Positions 1 through 7,900 of a DNA stretch of 37,498 bases are shown in pieces. This DNA is from Bacteroidaceae bacterium (GTDB taxonomy: Bacteria; Bacteroidota; Bacteroidia; Bacteroidales; Bacteroidaceae), in the NCBI GenBank assembly GCA_900769465.1, contig CAAGGT010000180.1, forward strand, positions 1 through 37,498. Reading direction: 5' to 3'. Position 1 is the first letter of the stretch. Every line of letters begins with the position of its first letter. Position numbers and translations under genes: made by a program. A model generated the notes under the pieces. It saw only the letters and a list, made by a program, of their open reading frames with translations, searched no databases and was not told the DNA's origin.

Positions 1-45
1 CCAATAGTATTTTTTCGTCCTGCATAGTACTTTATTTTAACTATG

Positions 46-76
46 CGAAGATAATATTTTTATATCATCCCCCCAA
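46..76 (-). promoter_or_regulatory. Candidate leftward promoter leaving the window
   Basis: On the minus strand TTG at 74-76 is followed after 20 nt by TATCTTCG at 46-53. This fits the Bacteroidetes TTTG/TAnnTTTG layout with one change in each box. TATCTTCG also appears upstream of nadC and aspA in this window. It would drive a gene to the left of base 1, which cannot be seen. Confidence 0.35.
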
Positions 77-217
77 CTTTTGCAGGTGAGCCCAGAAAGT
101 ACCAAAGAACAGGGCAGTCGTGTACGGCATTCGGTGCTTCCTTTGTTCACAAATTGCATCAGTTCAGCTGCTGCAATATTCTTCAGTCGGTTCACACCTC
201 GCCACTCGCTGCTTGTC

Positions 218-282
218 GCAATGCTTGGGGCGGCAAGAACTCGCTGCGCTCAAACATCATGCCGCCTGTTTCCAAGCATTGC
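218..282. repeat. Strong imperfect hairpin (18 bp stem)
   Basis: GCAATGCTTGG (218-228) pairs perfectly with CCAAGCATTGC (272-282), and directly inside it GGCGGCA (229-235) pairs with TGCCGCC (260-266). A 5-nt bulge lies on the right arm and the apical loop is 24 nt (236-259). No gene is present, so this is either a structured RNA element or the core of a palindromic repeat. The function is unknown. Confidence 0.7.
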
Positions 283-398
283 TCGGCTGCTCACTGTGCC
301 TCCCAACGCTGCCCTTTCGCTTTCAGCGACGGGTTACCTATTGCAATGAACATTCATTGACATACGTCGCGTGCTTTAACGCGTACAATAGTAATATC

Positions 399-651
399 AA
401 AGAATTTTGTTTACAAAATCGATAACATGTGCAGTGATAGGTCGCACGCAGCACAGACATAGTTTGTGCCGTGCGGGTCACGATCAGCGCATGTTGTCAA
501 AGACTTCAAGAATAATGCAAGTGAACAATTAAGGTTGAGAACTGCCGTAGAATGTTATGGCGAGCAAAAAACAAAGCCAATAATGGTTTGCTACTGATCC
601 AATCCTTCCAATTAAAGATACTATATACCCACACTAAATTTCTACTGAGCC
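399..651 (+). repeat. Dispersed repeat, left copy (inverted partner at 37260-37457)
   Basis: Bases 399 to about 540 match the reverse complement of about 37317-37457 nearly base for base, with only a handful of differences over about 142 bp. After a non-matching insert of about 70 bp (about 25 bp in the other copy), a further 24-bp block at 628-651 matches 37260-37283 at 23 of 24 positions. The repeat contains a palindrome (ATTTTGT-TT-ACAAAAT, 404-419) and a two-part hairpin (CGCAC 443-447 with GTGCG 471-475; GCACA 451-455 with TGTGC 465-469). There is no transposase and no clear ORF. It is not a family I can name. Confidence 0.85.
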
Positions 652-660
652 TATATACTG

Positions 661-697
661 AGAGAGCCTGCCGTTGCATTGCAACAGCAGGCTCTCT
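661..697 (-). terminator. Hairpin downstream of the DUF4878-like lipoprotein gene
   Basis: AGAGAGCCTGCCGTTGC (661-677) pairs with GCAACAGCAGGCTCTCT (681-697) with a single mismatch and a 3-nt loop, 34 nt past the stop at 731. No good U-tract follows on the minus strand, so it may terminate inefficiently or protect the 3' end. A second small hairpin, GGGCC-ATA-GGCCC, lies at 706-718. Confidence 0.5.
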
Positions 698-730
698 TTG
701 TATCCGGGCCATAGGCCCATTCCATATCAC

Positions 731-1114
731 TTATTTCTCAAGAACCTGTTTCCATTCACCGTCGACCTTGGTAAAAGCAAATGTCGAGTCATCGGTATCG
801 CCGTTGCCATAGACAATCTTTGCCTTCACGGTAGCCTTTTCACCATCCTCGGAAATATTCTCCTCAATAATCTCGTAACCCTGAATGCCGCCGGCCTTCT
901 CAATAGTCTCCTTGCCCTTCTGTTCAAAGACCTGTGTCAACTGAGCCTTGTCCTCGTCGGTCATATCAAAGGTATCAACGAAAGCCTTGTAGTCACCGGC
1001 TTTTACAGACTCAATACAATCGGCTGCAATTGCAGAAGGGGTATTCTGCTTACAACTTACCAAGCAGCACGCAACCAACATTGCTGCTACAATCATAGAT
1101 GCAAATCTCTTCAT
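731..1114 (-). CDS. Small DUF4878-like lipoprotein
   Basis: The predicted product has 127 residues starting at MKRFASM. A frame open 14 codons further upstream adds only hydrophobic residues before the natural signal sequence, so I chose the ATG at 1114. A short signal peptide ends in the lipobox LVSC with Cys21, predicting a lipid-anchored periplasmic or surface protein. The rest is one small alpha+beta domain: residues 27-80 are helical (ADCIESVKAGDYKAFVDTFD), and the strands near the end include a typical VDGEWKQVLE close. This is the pattern of the DUF4878 / NTF2-like lipoproteins of Bacteroidales, whose role is unknown. The gene follows the YiiX-like gene by 57 nt in the same direction, with a possible promoter of its own. 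Confidence 0.8.
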   Translation of the reverse strand: MKRFASMIVAAMLVACCLVSCKQNTPSAIAADCIESVKAGDYKAFVDTFDMTDEDKAQLTQVFEQKGKETIEKAGGIQGYEIIEENISEDGEKATVKAKIVYGNGDTDDSTFAFTKVDGEWKQVLEK

Positions 1115-1153
1115 AACATTAAAATTTAAGTTAATGAATATCAATATCGTGGG

Positions 1154-1183
1154 CAAGATATAAAGCTTTTTTCAGAATTCAAA
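1154..1183 (-). promoter_or_regulatory. Candidate promoter of the DUF4878-like gene
   Basis: TTTG at 1180-1183 and TATCTTGC at 1154-1161 are separated by 18 nt on the minus strand, about 40 nt before the ATG at 1114. The upstream box lies inside the end of the YiiX-like gene. The last base of the -7 box departs from consensus. Confidence 0.4.
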
Positions 1184-1807
1184 ATATTTGATGATATTTT
1201 TATTCTCCTGTATATCATCGGGGAATATCACCTCATCGGGGAAAGACATTATCCCAACCTTTGTGCGCCGTCCCTGGGTGATGTCAATGCCGACACCTTC
1301 ATACAGGTGATACACCAGTTCGGTGCAATAGAGTTCAGAACGGTCGTGATGATTGAAGGATGCATCAAAACGCACGCTGTCGCGCGCAAGCTGCATAGCC
1401 CTTGCCGTGAGGATGGCCGATAAGCTGTCACCAATCCAGCTGTGGTACATAGCGCCGGCACTTGCCCTCTCCTTTGAGAAGAAGCATTCCAGAGGCTCCA
1501 TCTTCACACGGTCAAAGTCACCCTCAAAATCGGGTTCCTCATTCACTGCGTGTACCACACACAGCATCGTATCAAGGCGGCACACAATGCCAATGTGGCT
1601 GTAGCTGCTCCCCTTGTCATGAGCCAGTATCATACCGCTCGAGAAGCTGCGCCCACGCCTGAACACGATATCACCGTTGCGCACACTGTCAACAGGGATA
1701 TCCTTGAACTCCGCGCCACCCCCCTGTGGCCTGCAAGAGACAGACACCCCCACCACAACGGCGCATGCCGTGAGCAGCCCCATTATATGATGCATTAACT
1801 TTCCCAT
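1172..1807 (-). CDS. YiiX/YebB-like permuted NlpC/P60 (papain-fold) lipoprotein
   Basis: The product has 211 residues with a signal peptide and lipobox VSVSC (Cys25). It reads as the permuted papain-like fold of the YiiX/DUF830 family: RNGDIVFRRG at 43-52 opens the domain, the likely catalytic His71 lies in SYSHIGIV, and the likely nucleophile Cys161 lies in ELYCTELVYHLYE. The His-before-Cys order is the permuted arrangement. Known relatives are amidases or peptidases acting on peptidoglycan peptides or lipids; the substrate here cannot be read. Later in-frame ATGs exist (1795, 1783), but only the first keeps Lys3 for the signal peptide. The promoter box ends 5 nt from this ATG, so the message may be leaderless. 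Confidence 0.82.
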   Translation of the reverse strand: MGKLMHHIMGLLTACAVVVGVSVSCRPQGGGAEFKDIPVDSVRNGDIVFRRGRSFSSGMILAHDKGSSYSHIGIVCRLDTMLCVVHAVNEEPDFEGDFDRVKMEPLECFFSKERASAGAMYHSWIGDSLSAILTARAMQLARDSVRFDASFNHHDRSELYCTELVYHLYEGVGIDITQGRRTKVGIMSFPDEVIFPDDIQENKNIIKYFEF

Positions 1808-1811
1808 AGCG

Positions 1812-1842
1812 CGAATATACTCATTTTACACACAAAAGCAAA
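1812..1842 (-). promoter_or_regulatory. Promoter of the YiiX-like gene
   Basis: TTTG at 1839-1842, a 19-nt spacer and TATATTCG at 1812-1819 fit the Bacteroidetes sigma-ABfr layout well. The -7 box ends 5 nt before the ATG at 1807, and the -33 box touches the terminator of the upstream GH89 gene. Confidence 0.55.
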
Positions 1843-1880
1843 AAAACAAGCGGTGGCATTTTTTTGCCACCGCTTGTTTT
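1843..1880 (-). terminator. Intrinsic terminator of the GH89 operon
   Basis: AAAACAAGCGGTGGCA (1843-1858) pairs perfectly with TGCCACCGCTTGTTTT (1865-1880), with a loop of 6 nt. On the minus strand the stem runs into a T-rich tail. It lies about 100 nt past the GH89 stop. A smaller hairpin (GCGCAA 1927-1932 with TTGCGC 1938-1943) lies between the stop and this terminator. Confidence 0.9.
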
Positions 1881-1983
1881 AATTATCCGGAATAACGGTC
1901 ATTTACTTAACCCAAACTTTCGCTCCGCGCAACTGCTTTGCGCTCGGCAATGCCTGATTAAGCAAGCTTATCAATCATTGTTC

Positions 1984-4900
1984 TCACTTAACCAGCACCT
2001 TTTCACCATCTACAATGTAGAAGCCGGGCTTGGTAATCTCGGTGAGTTTGCGGCCCTGGAGGTCGTAGATAACCTTAACCTCTCCGTTTTCACCCTCAAC
2101 ATCTTCAATGCCTGTAGAGCCCTCTATGCGGAAGCTGTATGACGAAGAAGCACCGTTAGCAACATCAAGTTTCATATAGCCCTTGTTACCCTCGCACTTG
2201 ATATAACCGCCGTTGTTCTCTCCAACATATTCACCCCAAGAATTATACTCACGGTAAACCTTGTAAAGAGCCTCGCCCTTTGTGTCTGTATTCAACAGCA
2301 GATAGTATCTTTCATTTACATTGTCGCTACCTACATAACCGGTTGTCACGCGGCCACCGAACAAGTTGCCTTCATAATCATAAGAGCTTGCATCTGTTGT
2401 ATACTTAAATGAGAACTCACCGATAGCTGTATTATCTTCGCGACGCAATATAACAGCTGTTCTTGCAGGGATAATACCATCGGCAATCTCAACCAAAGAG
2501 ATAACACCTTGCTTTTCCTGGTCCTTGTTTTCAATAGTAGCAGTGTAAGCCTTGACATTTTCAGGCACTGTTACATTATAAGGCAAGAAGAGTGTTGCAT
2601 AGTGGTTGCCCTTACGGATTATCTTGTTAAATGCAACCATGGCAAGTGCATTGGCATCAGTAACCTCTTCGAATACAAAGTCGGTTGTTTCATTTTCACC
2701 AACGACTATACGACCATCCGAATACATATTCATTTCACCCGATGTACCGTGAGCCGAGAAGACACGTTCGCCATTACCACGTATAGCAAAAGTGCCATCT
2801 ACTGTACCCGGGAGCAGTGTCAATCCAACACCATCCTCGTCAAGAGTACGTTCATTGCTCCACAAACCATTGCCAAGAGCACTTACAAGTTTGAACTTAC
2901 CATCTGCTGTTTCCTGAGCAACAAACAATGTTGTTGCATCGTTCTTGGCATCCGAAGTCCAACGTAATATGTTGCCGGCACCGTTTGTATAAACAGTGCG
3001 GTAAGCAGCACCATTTTCCGTGCGACCCTTAATGCGGTACACTGCGCCATCTGTCAAAGCCGTAGGAGCACCAGGTCCCTCGGGGAATTCTTTATAAATT
3101 ACAGCACCCTTGTTTTCTGTCAATTTCAACCAAGCAGTGTTGGCGGCAACTGTGGTAGCGGCATCAACACGGTTGAAGACAAGGCCGTCTGCTGTAACAG
3201 CAGGCTGGTAGTTATTTTCCCCTGCAGCAAGATTTCTCTCCCAGTAGTTACCACGGAGAGCAGAACCACTTGCTGAAGCAATTGCCCCCTCGTTGTTCAT
3301 TGTAATTTTCAATGTGTAGCGACCCGGTTCAGCCTCAATAACAACAGGAGTGTTCTTTGCAAGTGTCTCACCCGCAACGGCAAGCTCTGTCAAGGTATAC
3401 TTGCATAAGCCATTCTGGGTTTCAAAGCTATTCACATCGTATGCTGTAACGCCCTGGGGCAACACCACGTTAAATGGCAACCACAATGTAGTTACACCAC
3501 CCTCGGGAACCGTGAGAGTGTACTCGGTTACCTTTGTGATAGCGATTTTTGAGTATTTATTATCATTACCAATGTAATAATTTGAATTGCCGTTGTACCA
3601 AACATTCAAATATTTAGTAGAACCGTTATTGGCACTCTCCAAGCTGTAGAGGCCTTCCCCGGCATCTTCAAGCAGATAAGTACCGGCTTCAGCACCACAC
3701 AAAATGTGTCCCCAGCCATTCAAATTCTGAGGTACTTTCACATACAATCCCTGTGCCTGCAAAGTATAGCCATTATCATTAGGAGTGATGGTGAAATATG
3801 TGTCAGCACCTACCAATGCTTCTGTGTTTTCACCCTTCGCAAACAATTTATATTCATCACCATCGGCTGCAACAAAAATAGGAGCATCCAATCCGTGATG
3901 ACTGCCATCATTGTAAGACTTTGCTTGTAAAGTATACACACCATAGAATTCCGGTTCCTCTGATTTGTCAATTACAGTAGTGTCAAATGACTCATCAAGT
4001 TCCATCCAACACTGGTTGGCGGCAATTTCAGTGTCAGCAACGACAATGTTGAAGTTCTTGCCATCGAATGTATAGTTGTTGCCGGCAGCAACAGTTGTCT
4101 TTACAAGGCCACTGCGCAATACCGAATTTTCAACCGAGCCCTTTGCATCCTCGCCGTCCATTGTAATTGTGAGAGTATAATCATTGGCAGCAGCCTTTAT
4201 GATTACAGGAGTATTCTTTGCAAGAGTTTCGCCCGCTGCAGCAACCTCTACAAGCTCGTATGTACTGTATCCATCACCCTTTACAACATTTGCCTTTGGC
4301 AGGTCATACGCTATAACACCCACAGGCAACACCACGTTGAATGGCAAGCAGAGTGTTGTAGCGCCGCTTTCGGGAACAGTGAGTGTGTACTCGGTTACCT
4401 GTGTAAGGGTAAATGTTGAATAAGTTTCCGAAGGTGTATTATTACCAAAAACATATCCCCAATCGTTTACATATGGAACCCAATCGCCTGTAGCACACTT
4501 AAGTTTGTATATATTATCCTCAGTCTCCTCAAACAGATATACACCGGCTTGCTCTTTATCGGGACTAAGGGCAGAAGCTCCCCACCATCCGACACAAGTT
4601 TGTTCCAGATAAAGTTCCTGAGCCGAGATTGTATAACCGCTTGCATTGCTGTTGGGAACAATGGTAAAGAGAGCATCTCCAACAGCCTTTGCATCAATAG
4701 CTATTTGATGACGTTCGATATGATCATTATCGGTATTGCCATCTGTAGCTCCGTTGTGAGCTATAGCACCATCAAACAATCTATAAGCTCCATTGTTGGC
4801 ACCTGCGAGATCATCTACTCCTTCAAGGTAAGCTATAAACACAGGAACATTATTAAAATTGATGTTATACACGCCATTGAACACATTGTCCTTCTTTGCA

Positions 4901-7900
4901 TTGAGTGCATCATACAAAGGTTTCAACACATCGCATGCAGCCTGCAACTCATCAGCAGTACCACCGTTGTTGTAGTAGTACAAAGCCGCAGCCATTGAGT
5001 CATATACACCCTCAACATCCTCGGCTTTCACACCGGCAAGGTTTGCATAAGCAGGCTTAACCTCGGCTGATGAAGTGAGCTTAAAGAGGTCGAACTTCGC
5101 CATGTGGAAGTAAGGACGGCTCACTGAAGATGTCTGATTGTAATTATCGTATGTCTTTACAATAAACTTCAAGTGAGAGTATCTTTCAGCAGAGATTACG
5201 CCAGACGCCCAAGTAGCACCGGCCGTGTTGGGCAAGTCCTCTACAGTTGTGATTGGTGTCCAGTTTGTATTGTCATTGCTACCATATACCTCTATGAATT
5301 TAGGACGGTCATAGCCACCATCACCACGCTGCTGACCGGCAATCTTGAAGTTATCCAAACCAACTGCGTTGCCAAAATCAATCTGCAAGTAGTCGTGGGT
5401 TGAAGATAGTGAACTCCAGTTAGAGTGCAGATAGGTGCTTGCATCCTCATCGAGCAGAGCTGCTACACCACCCTTACCATCATTGCCATCGGTATGTGGG
5501 TTGTTACACCAGATATAATAGTCGTTACCCTGTGTTGCATTAAGCGCAATCTCTGTAGCCTTGCCTGTTGGGTCAACACTTGTTGTAACCTCGGTAATCA
5601 AAGCCTCGGCAAGGTCAATAAGTTCGCCAAGAGCGCGGATTTCCTCCTCTTTCTCCTCATCGGCAAGAGTGTGAAGGGTTGTACCGCCTGTGCTTTTGAG
5701 AGTGCGGGTTTCTTCGTCAACATAATAACTCTCGCAACCGTCGGCAACCTCAATACCGAGCAAGTTTGTACAGCCCTCGAATGGGTCGGGAGTAGTACCT
5801 TTGCTTACCTCGAGATTTGTGATGTTCACGCCCTCAGGGATTGCGTGCGATACAACGCTGAAGTCAGACATATCCTGTGTAACCTCAAGGCTTGCCGAAG
5901 CCGCGCGTGCAACACCTGTGCGTGCCGCAGCGGCCGACGCAGCTCCAAGCGGAGTTGCAGTTACCACAAGCTTAGTATTAGAGTGTGTATATACAATATC
6001 AATTCTGTATTTAGTACCCTTTGCAAGGTTTGTGAGTTTGTTTCCGTCACCATCGACATCGGTCTTTACGACCAAACCGCCACCGGCCTGCATATAAAGC
6101 TGGAAGCCATTACCGTATGTGCTGTTCATTGGTGCATTGCCGGTTGCAATGAGCGCCGAACCCCACTGGTTGAAGTTGTTGCCGTTGTCCTGAATTGTCA
6201 AAGAGATTGACCAATCCTCGCCTGCTGCCAATGTTGTGCCAAGGTCGGTGGTAATATAATTTGAAGCGTCGGCAGAAGCATTTGCGCCCTTACCCTTTAC
6301 TACACCGGTGAACACCTTGTTGTTGCTCATCTCCTCAATTGTCGCCGGCAAGCTGATAGACCACAAATCCTTGTTATCCTTGAACAGGTTGTTGTCGAAG
6401 CCAACAATCTTCAACTGCTCACCAAGAATCTCAACTGTCTCGGGAATTACAAGGTCGTGGTTACCGCTCTTGCGTACTTTGGTAAGGATTACAACATCGG
6501 GAGCGTTTACCTCGGTAAATACAAAATCTGTACAATAATCCTCTGTCGACTGATTATGAGCTCTTGTCGATTGGTTGAAGCCCGAACCGTCGTCATTTAT
6601 AACGAAGAAGAGGTTGCGCGTCTCACCGTTACCGGGAACAGACTGCATTGTAACGCCCTCGTAATATGTTGTACCTGTTCCAAGTTCAAAGCCATAAGAC
6701 GAAGAAGTCAGACCTTTATGCATAAGGTACTTTGTTGGGTCTGCAACATTCTGGAACACATATTTTCCATCCTCAATGCTGCAGAGCCACAAATAACTTG
6801 CAGCGGTTGACTCGGTTGTGCTCAATGTAAGCGTACCACTGTTATTATAAAGATAACGGTTTACATACTCGCCGTCATTTGTAGGGCGTGTAGGTGCATA
6901 TATATAATACTTTTTGCCGGCCTCGGGCTTAGCACCGTTTGCAAGCTTGGTTGTGACAACATCACTGCCGGGCTGTGTGCGGTACTCTATCTGCCAACCG
7001 TCAATTTCCAAGAACTTGCGGAAACGGGCTGTGTATGTAGCATCCTCACGGGCATACATTGTATGCTCGAGGTTCTCTGTTACCAAACGGCCATATTGGT
7101 CGTACCAGCCGAGGAACTCAACATCCTCGCTTGCCTTTGTGGCACGCAAGTACATAGGAATGTTGGCACTAACGTTATACTCTTTAAAAGTCTCTGTAGT
7201 GGGTGTTTCATCGGTCCACACCTCAACGGTTCCCCAATCTGCAGCGTTGGTCTCCACGTTAATTGTAGCGGCCTTGTCGCTCTTTTCGGTTACGTTGATG
7301 ACAATCTCGTAACACATACGGTTGAGCTGTGCCTTTGCATCGAAAGATTTTGTTGCAGCATCGTAACCGTTGTCCTTCCAAGCACCGTCGAAACGCAGAC
7401 GCATATGAGTGATACCCAAAGGAGCATCGTAAGGCAGAATAACATTGATTTTACCCTCGCAGACAGCAGTATTCTTCGCACCTTTTGTACCGGCAACCTT
7501 CAAGAGTTCGCCCTCGTCGGTGAAGTCACCATCGGCATTCAAGTCGATATACGCACTGAGGCAGCAGAATTGGAGACCGTTGTCGCCGTTGTCGCTCCAG
7601 GTAACATCAAAACTTGCACCCTGTGGTACATTTATAATCTGTGGTATGGTATTGAAGAGATTATCGGGGGCAACAGATGCCTCGTAGATAGTCTCGGGCT
7701 CACGGTTGTAGTAAGCGAAAGTAAGTTCGTTAACGAACGATGTCTTCACTTGAGCATCACCCCAGTCGCTCTTGTCCTCGGTGGGCACACCCCACTTGTC
7801 CTGGATGAAGTTAGCAGTGAATGTAGCCGCTTCCTTGCCATAGTAGATGAATGGGTTGTCGTTGCTGACAACATTGCCGTCGGCATCTGTCCAGTTCTCG

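Larger units (their letters stand above)
1..730. other. Gene-free left end holding structured and repeated DNA
   Basis: No open frame here resembles a protein I recognise. The frames across 80-425 are Cys/Ser/Ala-rich, overlap one another in several phases and have no signal or domain, so I treat them as noncoding. The stretch holds a leftward promoter-like motif (46-76), a strong hairpin (218-282), one copy of a dispersed repeat (399-651) and a hairpin just past the first minus-strand gene (661-697). A short motif at 95-116 (starting GAAAGTACCAAAG) resembles 37476-37498 at the other end of the window. This looks like accumulated intergenic repeat sequence. Confidence 0.6.

Noticed and set aside
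80..425. Overlapping plus-strand frames of 68-101 codons
   Set aside because: Three phases are open at once, the compositions are Cys/Ser-rich with no domain, and a strong hairpin lies across them. This looks like noncoding sequence.
1927..1943. Small hairpin after the GH89 stop as a separate regulatory element
   Set aside because: It is only 6 bp long and lies just before a much stronger terminator; it has no T-tract. It is mentioned under the terminator only.
5425..6210. Plus-strand frame of 261 codons inside the GH89 gene
   Set aside because: It is antisense to a well-supported coding region; its Cys-rich product is the shadow of a low-stop-density strand. The 451-codon frame at 7063-8418 is rejected for the same reason.
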